From assembly GCA_963783945.1 (NCBI GenBank), contig CAWAPS010000002.1, positions 1 through 64,000 of the forward strand: a stretch of 64,000 nt of DNA, read 5' to 3'. Position numbers and translations under genes: made by a program. This document shows positions 16,750-25,457 of the stretch, piece by piece; within the stretch, counting starts at the first letter, position 1; every line of letters begins with the position of its first letter. The DNA comes from CAWAPS01 sp963783945. Lineage in GTDB: Bacteria; Actinomycetota; Acidimicrobiia; Acidimicrobiales; Palsa-688. Below the pieces are notes generated by a model. It did no database searches and was not told the DNA's origin. It saw only the letters and a list, made by a program, of their open reading frames with translations.

Positions 16750-17952
16750 CTACCGGGCGTACAAGGTGTCGAGGGCGGCGGCGACCAGGACCCGGATCCC
16801 GCAGTCAATGGAGGTCTCGTCCACGTCGAAGTCGCCGCGGTGGATGTCCGGCGCCTCAGCCGTCCCCGGCCGGCGCACCCCGAGGCGGGCGAGGACACCG
16901 GGAACCCGGTCCAGCATCCAGGCGAAGTCCTCTCCTCCCATGCTCTGCTGGGCTTGATGGACCGACCCGGGACCGACCACTGTCGACGCCGAAGCCCGAA
17001 ACGCCACCGTCGCCGCGGTGTCGTTCACCGCCGGCGGGACTCCCTGGACATAGTCGACCTCCACCTCGGCGTGGTACGGCTCGGCGATCTCCCGGATCAG
17101 GTCGGGCACGAGAGTGGCCGCCGCCTTCCACGCCAACAGATCGAGGGTGCGCAGGCTGCCCGCCGCCTCCCCGGACTGGGGGATGACGTTTGAGGCCGAG
17201 CCCGCGGTCATCGTCCCCCACACCAACGAGAGGGCGGCCCGGGGATCGACCCGCCTGGAGAGGAGCGCGGGGGTGCGCACCACCACGTCGGCCAGCGCGG
17301 CCACCAGGTCCACCGTGAGCTGCGGGCGGGCGGTGTGGCCGCCGGGGCCCGAGAGCCGAACTGTCACCAGGTCGGTGGCGGCGCTGATCGCGCCCTCCCG
17401 CACCGCCACCGAGCCGGCGTCGACCCGGGGGTCGCAGTGCAGGGCCAGCACCCGGGCCACCCCGTCGAGGGCGCCAGCTTCCAGCACCGACAAGGCCCCG
17501 CTCGGCATCACCTCCTCGGCCGGCTGGAACAGGAGACGAACCCGGCCCGGCAGGTCGCCCGCCGCCGCCAACCGGGCCAAGCCCAGCCCGGCCCCGAGCA
17601 CCACGGCGGTATGGACATCGTGGCCGCAGGCGTGGGCCACCCCCGGCACCTGCGATCGGTAGGGGACGGTCTTCTCGTCCGCGATCGGCAGGGCATCCAG
17701 ATCGGCTCGGAGGCCCACCGTCGGACCTGAGGCGGTGCCTGTGATGTCGCAGACGAGCCCGGTGCCACGGGGCAGAGGCGACACCGCCAACCCTGATCCC
17801 CGCAACTCCTCGGCGAGCAGCGCAGACGTCCGCACCTCGTTCCACGCCAGCTCGGGGTGGGCGTGAATGTCCCGGCGCACCTCTACCATGCGGGCGCTGA
17901 TGCCGTCGATGGCGCGGTCGATCAGCTGTGTGTCGACAGTCGCCGGGCGCAC
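16750..17952 (-). CDS. M20-family amidohydrolase (AmiA/HipO-like)
   Basis: This is a metal-dependent amidohydrolase of the peptidase M20D type, which hydrolyses N-acyl amino acids, hippurate-like amides or related conjugates. The 400-residue product has HACGHDVHTAVVLGAG (metal Cys/His), FQPAEEVMPSGA (catalytic Glu pair), ALHCDPRV and a C-terminal DIHRGDFDVDE segment, with a dimerisation domain (SGPGGHTARP) between. GTG 17952 is the start. It is in line with map and the downstream ribosomal genes, 119 bases from map, so it may be co-transcribed. The natural substrate is unknown. Confidence 0.88.
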   Translation of the reverse strand: MRPATVDTQLIDRAIDGISARMVEVRRDIHAHPELAWNEVRTSALLAEELRGSGLAVSPLPRGTGLVCDITGTASGPTVGLRADLDALPIADEKTVPYRSQVPGVAHACGHDVHTAVVLGAGLGLARLAAAGDLPGRVRLLFQPAEEVMPSGALSVLEAGALDGVARVLALHCDPRVDAGSVAVREGAISAATDLVTVRLSGPGGHTARPQLTVDLVAALADVVVRTPALLSRRVDPRAALSLVWGTMTAGSASNVIPQSGEAAGSLRTLDLLAWKAAATLVPDLIREIAEPYHAEVEVDYVQGVPPAVNDTAATVAFRASASTVVGPGSVHQAQQSMGGEDFAWMLDRVPGVLARLGVRRPGTAEAPDIHRGDFDVDETSIDCGIRVLVAAALDTLYAR

Positions 17953-18093
17953 CGGTCAACAGTACCGTCGGGCGCCCTGGAGGGTGGGCTGAGGGGGGGC
18001 CGAAGGGGCGGGGGGCGGGCGGGCAGGGTGGGAATGCGGCCGGGGCTCGGCACCCTGGCACCGCTGCCGGCCGCGCCATTTTCCACCGCCACC

Positions 18094-18218
18094 TAACCAC
18101 TTCGCGTCGCGACGTTCGGCGGAGAGGTGGGTCGCGACGCGTTCCGCCGTCGTCCAGACTGAGCCACTTCGCGTCGCGAAGTCCCGTTGAGCCGAACGGT
18201 CGCGACGCGTTGTGGTTA
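18094..18218. repeat. Nested inverted-repeat element with four CGCGTCGCGA cores
   Basis: In the 384-bp gap between the amidohydrolase and the next gene, TAACCACTTCGCGTCGCGAC (18094-18113) is inverted with two mismatches at 18199-18218, and the flanking CGTTCGGC/GCCGAACG also pairs. Two more copies of the core lie inside, one in each orientation (18131-18143 and 18164-18179). The whole 125 bases form a large nested palindrome. The rest of the gap (17953-18093, 18219-18336) is GC-rich and shows nothing coding. Confidence 0.8.
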
Positions 18219-18336
18219 CCAGGCGAGGTCCGACAGCGCCCCGGCCGTCGCTCTCCCTCCCAGCAGGCCCTCGGCCGGCACTCCCCTCGCCCCCCTCCCG
18301 GCCGGCCCGCTGCCGCCGCGCCGCCCCGCCCCCGCG

Positions 18337-19821
18337 CTACCCCACCGGCCAGCTGTGTACCGGCTGGTTGCTGTGCATGTACTCGACGTAGCGACCGAGC
18401 ATCTCTCGAAGGGAATCCCGCCGGTCGAGCGGCTGCTTCTCCTCATCGATCCGGTGAAACGTCCGGGCCTGCCACTCCGCCCCGTTCTGGTGAGTGGTGC
18501 ACCGCTTCTCGATGATGCCGAGCAGCCGATCGCTCACCGAAGTGTCGACGCCCCACGCCCCGAGCCCCTCGTGGGCCAGCGGGAGCAGGCGGCGCAGCAC
18601 CAGCTCGGTGACCGGCACCTCACCCGCGCCGGGCCAGTACAGCTGGGCATCGATGCCCCGCCGTCCCCCCGAGTAGAAGTTGTCCTCGGCCGCGGCGAAC
18701 GACATCTGCGACCACACCGGTCGGTCCTGCTCGGCCAGCGCCCGTAACAGCCCGTAGTAGAACGCCCCGTTGGCGAGGATGTCGACGACGGTGGGACCTG
18801 CGGGCAGCACCCGGTTCTCGACCCGCAGGTGCGGCTTGCCCCTGAAGACGTCGTACACGGGGCGGTTCCAGCGGTAGATGGTGCCGTTGTGCATACGCAA
18901 CTCGGAGAGCCGCGGCGTGTCCCCCCGGCTCAGGGCGGCCACCGGGTCCTCGTCGTCGCAGATCGGCAAAAGAGCGGGAAAATAGGAAACGTTCTCCTCG
19001 AACTGGTCGAAGATCGACGTGATCCAGCGCTCACCGAACCACACCCGGGGCCGCACCCCTTGCGCTTTCAGCTCGGGCGGCCGGGTGTCGGTCGCCTGCT
19101 CGAACAGGGCGATCCTCGTCTCCCGCCACAGCTCCTTTCCGAACAGGAACGGCGAGTTGGCGCCGAGCGCGACCTGAACGCCGGCCATGCACTGCGCCGC
19201 GTTCCAATTGGCTGCGTAGCTCTGGGGGCTGACCTGCACGTGGAATTGGACGCTGGTGCAGGCCGACTCGGGGGCGATGGTGTCGGCGTACATGGCGAGC
19301 CGCTCCGGCCCGTCAATCACGATATGAAGGTCTTCGCCCCGGGCCGCGAACACCTGTTCGTTGATCAGTGAGTACCGGGGGTTGGCGCTGATCGAGTCCC
19401 CCGTGAGGTGGCCCGGGGTCAGGGTCGGAAGTATGCCGATCATGACTATGTGGGCGCTCACCGCCCGTGAGCGAGCCTCGGCGTCGTTGAGGCTGGCCCG
19501 CAGCTCTGTCTCCAGCTCGTCGGGGGCCCGGCCCAAGAGGCGGCGCGGCCGTACGTTGATCTCGATGTTGAACTGGCCGAGCTCGGTCTGAAAATCGTCG
19601 TTTGCTATAGCGTTCAAGACCTCGGCGTTGCGCATCGCCGGGTCCTGGTTGGCGTCGATCAGGTTGAACTCGATCTCGAGCCCCGTGAGGGGGCGTTCGA
19701 AGTCGAACTTGGACTCGCCCAGCATGTGAGCGAACACGTCGAGACAGCGCCGCAGCTTCTCCCGGTACCGCTGCCTGTCGTGGCGCGTGAAAGTCCGGGT
19801 CGTCGTGACGTCCTCGCCCAT
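18337..19821 (-). CDS. Glutamate-cysteine ligase family protein
   Basis: The 494-residue protein resembles the ATP-dependent glutamate-cysteine ligase (GCS2-like) proteins common in actinobacteria, starting MGEDVTTTRTFTRHDRQRYR and continuing LTGLEIEFNLID and FNIEINVRPR, a carboxylate-amine ligase core. Actinobacteria usually make mycothiol, so a glutathione role is not assured; another gamma-glutamyl ligation is possible. ATG 19821 is chosen for GAGGAGG upstream; further in-frame upstream starts have no support. It is on the ribosomal strand between adk and the amidohydrolase. Confidence 0.78.
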   Translation of the reverse strand: MGEDVTTTRTFTRHDRQRYREKLRRCLDVFAHMLGESKFDFERPLTGLEIEFNLIDANQDPAMRNAEVLNAIANDDFQTELGQFNIEINVRPRRLLGRAPDELETELRASLNDAEARSRAVSAHIVMIGILPTLTPGHLTGDSISANPRYSLINEQVFAARGEDLHIVIDGPERLAMYADTIAPESACTSVQFHVQVSPQSYAANWNAAQCMAGVQVALGANSPFLFGKELWRETRIALFEQATDTRPPELKAQGVRPRVWFGERWITSIFDQFEENVSYFPALLPICDDEDPVAALSRGDTPRLSELRMHNGTIYRWNRPVYDVFRGKPHLRVENRVLPAGPTVVDILANGAFYYGLLRALAEQDRPVWSQMSFAAAEDNFYSGGRRGIDAQLYWPGAGEVPVTELVLRRLLPLAHEGLGAWGVDTSVSDRLLGIIEKRCTTHQNGAEWQARTFHRIDEEKQPLDRRDSLREMLGRYVEYMHSNQPVHSWPVG

Positions 19822-19898
19822 CCTCGCCACCTCCTCACGCGCCGGCCGGCCGGCCGGGACAGAAGTCTGGCAAAAGCTGATCATCACCGCCCCCAAAG

Positions 19899-19917
19899 CG
19901 CTTAGCCCGGCTAAGCG
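19899..19917. terminator. Perfect 9-bp palindrome upstream of the ligase gene
   Basis: CGCTTAGCC and GGCTAAGCG flank one base, 19899-19917. It lies between adk (ending 19965, transcribed toward it) and the ligase start. It could end adk transcripts or bind a dimeric regulator; no U tract follows, which weakens the terminator reading. The left half shares GCGCTTAGCCCG with the hairpin at 60232-60272. Confidence 0.4.
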
Positions 19918-19964
19918 GTCAGCTGAAGCTGCTGCTCACCTGTCGCGCGACCGGTGGCTGGTCG

Positions 19965-20642
19965 CTACCGCGATAGGGCCCGCTGCTTGCGCTGGTCCAC
20001 CTCGGCGATCAGGCGGCTGGTCACCTCGTCCGGCGAACCCATCCCGTTCAGGGTGGCAAGTAGGGCCTTCTTGTGGAACCAGTCGATGAGAGGTGCCGTC
20101 TCGCGTTCGTAGAGCTCCAGCCGCCGGCGGATGGCGCTTTCGGTGTCGTCGTCGCGCTGCACCACCTCACCCCCGCACACGTCGCAGATGCCAGGGATGC
20201 GTGGCGGGTTCTCGATGACGCTGTAGTTGGCCCCGCAGTCGGAGCACACCCGCCGGCTGGCCAACCTGCTCAAGACGTCGTGGGTCTCGATGGTGATGTT
20301 GATGACGACGTCGAGGTTCTTGGGCTCGATCATGTCCATCAGCGCCGCCGCCTGGCCGACGGTCCGGGGGAAGCCGTCGAGAATGAAGCCGCGGTGGGTT
20401 GTGTCGTCTCGCGTGAGCCGCTCACTCACCATGCCGATCACCACCTCGTCGGGCACCAGATCGCCGGCGTCGAGATATTCACGAGCCTGGCGGCCGAACT
20501 CCGAGCCGGAGCGGACGGCGGCGCGAAAAATATCCCCCGTGGCCACGTGGGGAACCACGTAGTGGCGCGAGAGCCGGACCGCCTGGGTGCCCTTTCCCGC
20601 TCCCTGCTTGCCGAGGACGACAATCCTGGCGCCAGGGTTCAC
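19965..20642 (-). CDS. adk: Adenylate kinase
   Basis: Adk equilibrates AMP and ATP with two ADP. The 225-residue protein has the P-loop GKQGAGKGT at residues 11-19, the AMP-binding FPRT motif and a LID domain with four cysteines (CSDC and CDVC), indicating a zinc-bearing LID. GTG 20642 is the start. It follows secY, the usual secY-adk-map order, but map is displaced by two accessory genes. Confidence 0.97.
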   Translation of the reverse strand: MNPGARIVVLGKQGAGKGTQAVRLSRHYVVPHVATGDIFRAAVRSGSEFGRQAREYLDAGDLVPDEVVIGMVSERLTRDDTTHRGFILDGFPRTVGQAAALMDMIEPKNLDVVINITIETHDVLSRLASRRVCSDCGANYSVIENPPRIPGICDVCGGEVVQRDDDTESAIRRRLELYERETAPLIDWFHKKALLATLNGMGSPDEVTSRLIAEVDQRKQRALSR

Positions 20643-20679
20643 CTAGTGGGACTCCCTCGATTCGGATGTGCTTCTCGCA

Positions 20680-22002
20680 CTATTTCAGGAAGCCCTCATA
20701 GTTGCGCAGCATCAACTGACTGTCTACCTGCTTCATCGTCTCGAGTGCCACCCCGACGGCGATGAGAAGGCTGGTGCCGGCAAACGGATAGTTCTGAATG
20801 TTCCAGACGGCGAGAAATATGGAAGGCAGGAGGGCGATACCCGCCAGCCACAACGATCCGGGGAGGGTGATCCGGTTGAGGATGTTCTGGAGGTGCCGCT
20901 CGGTCGGGGGTCCGGGGCGGATGCCAGGGATGTACCCGCCCTGCTTGCGGATCACCTCGGCCTGCTGGTGCGGATCGAAGGTGACCGCGGCGTAGAAGTA
21001 GGCGAAGCCGACGATCAGCACGCCGTACAGGACGATGTACCAGAGGTTGTTGGGCTGGGCCAGGTGAACGCTTATCCAGTCCTGGACCTGTTTCCAGAAC
21101 CCGTGGCTGGGCAGCACGTTCGAGATGAGGATGGGAAAGTACAGGACCGAACTGGCAAAGATGATCGGCACCACTCCACCCGTGTTGACCTTCATGGGTA
21201 TGTAGGTGCTCTGGCCCCCGTACTGCCTGCGCCCGACGACCCGTTTGGCGAAGGTGACCGGGATGCGCCTCTGTCCCTGCTCGATGAACACGATGGCCAC
21301 CAGCAAGGCCAGGGAGATGGCCACGATGACCAGGAACTTGAACAGTCCGGCCTCTTCCTTCACTGCTGCCCCGCCGGAAGGCATGGTCGACACCACGTTG
21401 GTGAAGATCAGGACCGACATGCCTTGACCGATTCCTCGCTGGGTTATCAGCTCGCCGAGCCACATGACCACGACCGTTCCGGTGGTCATGGTGAGCACGA
21501 TCAGGGCCACCCGGGGGATGGTGAAATTGGGGATGAGGTCGATGTTGAGGCCGTTGCCGTTGCCGAGCAGTCCGCCGCCGCCGTTGTGGAACACGTAGGC
21601 CAGCCCGGTCGACTGCATGATCGCCAGGGCGATCGTCAGATAGCGGGTGACCTGGGTCAGCTTCTTCTGCCCCGTCGCCCCTTCCTCCCGCCACTGCTCG
21701 AATTTGGGGATCACGACGATCATCAGCTGGATGATGATCGAGGCGGTGATGTAGGGCATGATCCCGAGCCCGAACACCGCGAACTTGGTCAGGGCACCGC
21801 CCGAGAACAGGTTGAGGAGGGCGACCACCCCGGCGTGCTGGGAGGAGGAGACCAACGACTGGACCGCGCTGAAGTCGATCCCCGGACAGGGGATGTTGGC
21901 CCCCAGGCGGTAGACCACGATGATCCCCAGGGTGAAAAGGATCTTGTTACGCAGGTCCGGGACCCGGAACATGTTCGCCAGGTTGGTCAGGGTGCTGCGC
22001 AT
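20680..22002 (-). CDS. secY: Preprotein translocase subunit SecY
   Basis: SecY is the membrane channel of the Sec translocon. The 440-residue product has the expected ten helices, beginning MRSTLTNLANMFRVPDLRNK, a plug-region motif (SGGALTKFAVFGLGIMPYI), and cytoplasmic loops with GQRRIPVTFAKRVVGRRQYG and the helix 10 tail. Position between rplO and adk is canonical. Confidence 0.98.
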   Translation of the reverse strand: MRSTLTNLANMFRVPDLRNKILFTLGIIVVYRLGANIPCPGIDFSAVQSLVSSSQHAGVVALLNLFSGGALTKFAVFGLGIMPYITASIIIQLMIVVIPKFEQWREEGATGQKKLTQVTRYLTIALAIMQSTGLAYVFHNGGGGLLGNGNGLNIDLIPNFTIPRVALIVLTMTTGTVVVMWLGELITQRGIGQGMSVLIFTNVVSTMPSGGAAVKEEAGLFKFLVIVAISLALLVAIVFIEQGQRRIPVTFAKRVVGRRQYGGQSTYIPMKVNTGGVVPIIFASSVLYFPILISNVLPSHGFWKQVQDWISVHLAQPNNLWYIVLYGVLIVGFAYFYAAVTFDPHQQAEVIRKQGGYIPGIRPGPPTERHLQNILNRITLPGSLWLAGIALLPSIFLAVWNIQNYPFAGTSLLIAVGVALETMKQVDSQLMLRNYEGFLK

Positions 22003-22072
22003 ACGTTCCTCTCTACATGCCCGGAGGGAGCTACAAAAGGCTACCCCCGGGCTCCGCCGTTCGCCCCTCAGC

Positions 22073-22561
22073 TCACCGGTTGGTCAGGGCATTCCCCTTC
22101 GCCGCCGGCCGGCCGTGGCCGAAGGGCGGAGGCAGAACCTCGACCCGGCCGCCGGCCCCTTCGATCGCCGCCACCGCCGCCTTCGAGAACGCATGCGCCG
22201 ACACTTCCAGCCGCCGGGTGAGCTCGCCCCGCCCGAGCACCTTGACCAGCCCGTGCTTGTGAACCAGACCCCTGGTCCGCAGGGTCTCGGGGCTGACCAC
22301 CTCTCCTTCGAACGACTCCAACGTATCCAGGTTGATGACGTTGTACTCGACGCGGAACGGGTTCTTGAATCCCTTCAACTTCGGGATGCGCTGCTTGAGC
22401 GGCAGTTGGCCGCCCTCGAAACCGGGTTTGACGTTGTCCCGGGCCCCTTGGCCCTTGGTTCCCCGGCCGGCGGTCTTGCCGCCCTTCCCTGCGATGCCCC
22501 GGCCCACCCGCCTGCGGGATCGGGTCGAGCCGGCCGGCGGCTTCAGATCGTGCACCTTCAT
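22073..22561 (-). CDS. rplO: 50S ribosomal protein L15
   Basis: L15 joins late in large-subunit assembly. The 162-residue product has the MKVHDLKPPAGSTRSRRRVG opening and the Gly-rich basic arm (GKTAGRGTKGQGARDNVKPG, FEGGQLPLKQRIPKLKGF). The ATG overlaps the rpmD stop by ATGA. Length is slightly longer than the usual 145-150, with the extra in the C-terminal GGRVEVLPPPFGHGRPAA segment. Confidence 0.97.
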   Translation of the reverse strand: MKVHDLKPPAGSTRSRRRVGRGIAGKGGKTAGRGTKGQGARDNVKPGFEGGQLPLKQRIPKLKGFKNPFRVEYNVINLDTLESFEGEVVSPETLRTRGLVHKHGLVKVLGRGELTRRLEVSAHAFSKAAVAAIEGAGGRVEVLPPPFGHGRPAAKGNALTNR

Positions 22562-22746
22562 GAGGACTCCTTCTCGACCTTGATCAGGTGCGGCACCCGG
22601 GCGATCATGCCCCGGATCTCCGGCCGGTCGGGCAGGGTATTGCTGCTCCCGATACCGTGCAGCCCGAGGGCGCGCAGGGTGCCGCGGTGCTTGGGCTTGG
22701 TTCCGATGCCCGACTTCACCTGGGTGACGGTGATCGAATCAGCCAT
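22558..22746 (-). CDS. rpmD: 50S ribosomal protein L30
   Basis: L30 is a small large-subunit protein missing in some lineages. The 62-residue frame begins MADSITVTQVKSGIGTKPKH and contains LGLHGIGSSNTLPD and IRGMIARVPHLIKVE, all typical. Its ATG overlaps the rpsE stop by one base (TGATG) and its stop overlaps rplO, so rpsE-rpmD-rplO are translationally coupled. Confidence 0.96.
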   Translation of the reverse strand: MADSITVTQVKSGIGTKPKHRGTLRALGLHGIGSSNTLPDRPEIRGMIARVPHLIKVEKESS

Positions 22747-23294
22747 CACGCCACCTCGTCGGGGACGTGGGGACCACGCTGAGTCTCGCGGTAGGCCCGC
22801 CATACGCCGCCAGGCACGATCTCCTCGGGCGACTTGCCCCGCAGCCGGGCGATCTCGTCCGGCCGCTTGAGGGCCCGCAGGCCGGCAACTGTCGCCTGGG
22901 CCACATTGATGCTGTTCGACGAGCCTAGGGACTTGGCCAGGATGTCGTGGATGCCGGCCATCTCGAGGATGGCCCGAGCCGCCCCGCCGGCGATCACGCC
23001 GGTCCCGGGAGCGGCCGGCTTGAGTAGGACCCGGCCGGCCCCGGCCTCGCCCAGCACCGGGTGGGTTATGGTGCTGCCCGCCAGGGGGACGCTGAAGAGA
23101 TTCTTCTTGGCCTCTTCGATGCCCTTCTGCACAGCCAGGCCGGCCTCCTTGGCCTTCCCGTATCCCAGCCCGACCGTGCCCTGGCCGTCGCCGATGACCA
23201 TCAGGGCGGCGAACGAGAAGCGCCGGCCGCCCTTGACGACCTTGGCCACCCGGTTCACCTTGATGGTGCGGTCTTCGTACTGCTGCTCGGCCAT
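22746..23294 (-). CDS. rpsE: 30S ribosomal protein S5
   Basis: S5 supports translational fidelity and mRNA unwinding at entry. The 182-residue protein has KVVKGGRRFSFAALMVIGD, the double-stranded RNA-binding part, and AGGAARAILEMAGIHDILAK, the second domain. The C-terminus is extended by a few residues (RETQRGPHVPDEVA). Canonical spot between rplR and rpmD. Confidence 0.97.
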   Translation of the reverse strand: MAEQQYEDRTIKVNRVAKVVKGGRRFSFAALMVIGDGQGTVGLGYGKAKEAGLAVQKGIEEAKKNLFSVPLAGSTITHPVLGEAGAGRVLLKPAAPGTGVIAGGAARAILEMAGIHDILAKSLGSSNSINVAQATVAGLRALKRPDEIARLRGKSPEEIVPGGVWRAYRETQRGPHVPDEVA

Positions 23295-23299
23295 ATGCC

Positions 23300-23668
23300 C
23301 TAGAACTCCAATCCGGCCTCGCGGGCCGCGTCAGCGACAGCCGCAACCCGGCCGTGGTAAAGGAACCCGCCGCGGTCGAACACCACTTGCGTCACCCCGG
23401 CCTCACGGGCCCGCACGGCCAGGAGCCGGCCGACCGCAGTGGCGGCGGCTTTGTTGCCCGTGCCGCCGGCATCGCGCAGCGTCTTCTCGACCGTCGATGC
23501 GGCGGCGAGGGTGCGGCCGGCGCGGTCGTCGATCACCTGCGCGGAGATGTGCTTGTTGGAACGGAATACCGCGAGACGCGGGCGCACCGTGGTGCCCGTC
23601 ACCTTCTTGCGGACCCGGTGGTGGCGCCGGGCCCGGGCGGTTTGCTTGTCCTTGGTGGTGGTGCTCAT
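23300..23668 (-). CDS. rplR: 50S ribosomal protein L18
   Basis: L18 binds 5S rRNA. The 122-residue product starts MSTTTKDKQTARARRHHRVR, contains RPRLAVFRSNKHISAQVIDD and ends in the conserved FDRGGFLYHGRVAAVADAAR. The gap to rpsE is five bases. Confidence 0.97.
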   Translation of the reverse strand: MSTTTKDKQTARARRHHRVRKKVTGTTVRPRLAVFRSNKHISAQVIDDRAGRTLAAASTVEKTLRDAGGTGNKAAATAVGRLLAVRAREAGVTQVVFDRGGFLYHGRVAAVADAAREAGLEF

Positions 23669-23720
23669 AGCGACTCGATCTGTCTCACTCGGACCTACTT
23701 GGGGGTTGCATCAATCGGCC

Positions 23721-24260
23721 TCACTTGGCGGCCTTGCCGGCCTTGCGGATGACCCGCTCGCCGGCGTAGCGGACGCCCTTGCCCTTGTACGGCTCGGGCT
23801 TTCGGATTTTGCGGATGTTGGCGGCCACCTGGCCGACCAGTTCCTTGTCGATCCCCTTCACGCTGATGCGCGTCTGCTGGGGGACCTCGAAGGTGACGCC
23901 TTCGGGTGCGTCGACGATGACGGGGTGACTGAAGCCGAGGGCCAACTCGATCTGGCTCGGTCCCTTGGGGATGGCTCGGTAGCCAACGCCGACGATCTCC
24001 AGGTCCTTGGTGAAGCCGGCGGTGACCCCGACGACCATGTTGTTGATCAGGCTGCGGGTCAAGCCGTGCAGCGCCCGGTTCTCACGCTCGTCGTTGGGGC
24101 GCTCGACCAGAAGCGTCGAGTCTTCCTGGCGGACCGTGATCTCGCCCGGTACGGGCCGCGACAGGGCGCCCATTGGGCCTTTGACTCTCACTTCCCGGTC
24201 GGCGATGGTCACGTCGACTCCGGCCGGGACCGGGATTGGGTTTCGTCCGACTCGGGACAT
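23721..24260 (-). CDS. rplF: 50S ribosomal protein L6
   Basis: L6 lies near the factor-binding site of the large subunit. The 179-residue product opens MSRVGRNPIPVPAGVDVTIA, has two repeated domains (KGPMGALSRPVPGEI and VGVGYRAIPKG) and ends KPEPYKGKGVRYAGERVIRK. Length is normal. It follows rpsH by 24 bases. Confidence 0.97.
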   Translation of the reverse strand: MSRVGRNPIPVPAGVDVTIADREVRVKGPMGALSRPVPGEITVRQEDSTLLVERPNDERENRALHGLTRSLINNMVVGVTAGFTKDLEIVGVGYRAIPKGPSQIELALGFSHPVIVDAPEGVTFEVPQQTRISVKGIDKELVGQVAANIRKIRKPEPYKGKGVRYAGERVIRKAGKAAK

Positions 24261-24284
24261 TGCGCTGCTCCTCTCGCGCCCGCG

Positions 24285-24683
24285 CTACCAGACGTAGCAG
24301 AGGATCTCGCCACCGACCCGGCGCTTGCGCGCCTCCCGGTCGGTCATGAGCCCCTGGCTGGTCGACAACACTGCGACACCGAGCCCGCCGAGCACCCGGG
24401 GGAGCTTGTCGGCTGCGGTGTACACCCGCAGGCCGGGCTTCGATATCCTCCGCACCCCGGAGATCGTCCGGTGTCGGTCCTTGGTGTACTTCATCGTTAT
24501 ATCGAGGACCCGGCCGGGACGCCCGGCTGAGTCGGTGACCTTGAAGTCCTCGATGTATCCCTCGCTCACCAAGACGGCCGCCAGCGACTCCTTCAGCTTC
24601 GAGGAGGGCATACGCACGTTTTCGTGCATGGCGACGTTGGCGTTGCGGATCCGCGTGAGCATGTCCGCGATGGGATCGGTCAT
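24285..24683 (-). CDS. rpsH: 30S ribosomal protein S8
   Basis: S8 binds the central domain of 16S rRNA and represses the spc operon in many bacteria. I start at ATG 24683 (MTDPIADMLTRIRNANVAMH), giving 132 residues; a longer upstream frame is a shadow of rpsZ. The end has LSTSQGLMTDREARKRRVGG and ILCYVW, both standard. Confidence 0.96.
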   Translation of the reverse strand: MTDPIADMLTRIRNANVAMHENVRMPSSKLKESLAAVLVSEGYIEDFKVTDSAGRPGRVLDITMKYTKDRHRTISGVRRISKPGLRVYTAADKLPRVLGGLGVAVLSTSQGLMTDREARKRRVGGEILCYVW

Positions 24684-24700
24684 CGTCACAGCTCGGCCTC

Positions 24701-24886
24701 CTACCAGCTCGCCTTCGTAACGCCGGGCACCTCGCCCGCGTGCACCAGCTCGCGGAGGCATATCCGGCACATACCGAACTTGCGAAACACGGAGTGGGGC
24801 CGGCCGCAACGGCCGCAACGGGTGTAGGCCCGTACCTTGAACTTGGGCTTGCGCTGGGCTTTGATTACTAGCGCTTTCTTGGCCAT
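24701..24886 (-). CDS. rpsZ: 30S ribosomal protein S14 type Z (zinc-binding)
   Basis: This 61-residue S14 carries the zinc site RCGRCGR and MCRICLR, the short C+ form (rpsN type Z). It is encoded in its usual place between rplE and rpsH. No zinc-free paralogue is visible in the window. Confidence 0.96.
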   Translation of the reverse strand: MAKKALVIKAQRKPKFKVRAYTRCGRCGRPHSVFRKFGMCRICLRELVHAGEVPGVTKASW

Positions 24887-24887
24887 C

Positions 24888-25457
24888 TCAGTTGCCTTCC
24901 TTGCGGAACGGGAATCCGAACGCGTCGAGCAGGGCCCGGCCTTCGGCGTTGGTGCGGGCGGTGGTGACGATCGTTATGTCCATTCCCCGGGGCGCGTCGA
25001 TCCTGTCGTAGTCGATCTCGGGGAAGATCAGCTGTTCCGTCACGCCGAACGTGTAGTTGCCGCGGCCGTCGAACCCCTTGGGCGGCAGGCCCCGGAAGTC
25101 CCGGATGCGCGGGATCGCCAGGCTGATGAGCCGGTCGAGGAACTCCCACATGCGATCGCCCCGCAGCGTCACCTTGGCGCCGATGGCGTTGCCTTCCCGC
25201 AGCTTGAACCCCGCGATCGACTTCTTGGCCTTGGTTATCAAAGGCTTCTGGCCGGAGATGGTCGTCAGGTCCTTCACCGCGCCCTCTAGCAGCGACTGCT
25301 GCTGGGTGGCCCGGCCGACGCCCATGTTGATGACGATCTTCTCGAGACGCGGCACGAGCATGACGTTGGGCAGACCCAGCTCGCCCTTCAGCTTCGAGCG
25401 GATCTCGGCGTCGTAGCGGGTCTTCAGGCGGGGGCGCTCCACCGTGGCGGTGGCCAT
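24888..25457 (-). CDS. rplE: 50S ribosomal protein L5
   Basis: L5 binds 5S rRNA and contacts P-site tRNA. The 189-residue product includes VPRLEKIVINMGVG, QKPLITKAKKSIAGFKLREG and the terminal DAFGFPFRKEGN. The ATG overlaps the rplX stop by one base. The N-terminal MATATVERPRLKTRYD is normal for actinobacteria. Confidence 0.97.
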   Translation of the reverse strand: MATATVERPRLKTRYDAEIRSKLKGELGLPNVMLVPRLEKIVINMGVGRATQQQSLLEGAVKDLTTISGQKPLITKAKKSIAGFKLREGNAIGAKVTLRGDRMWEFLDRLISLAIPRIRDFRGLPPKGFDGRGNYTFGVTEQLIFPEIDYDRIDAPRGMDITIVTTARTNAEGRALLDAFGFPFRKEGN

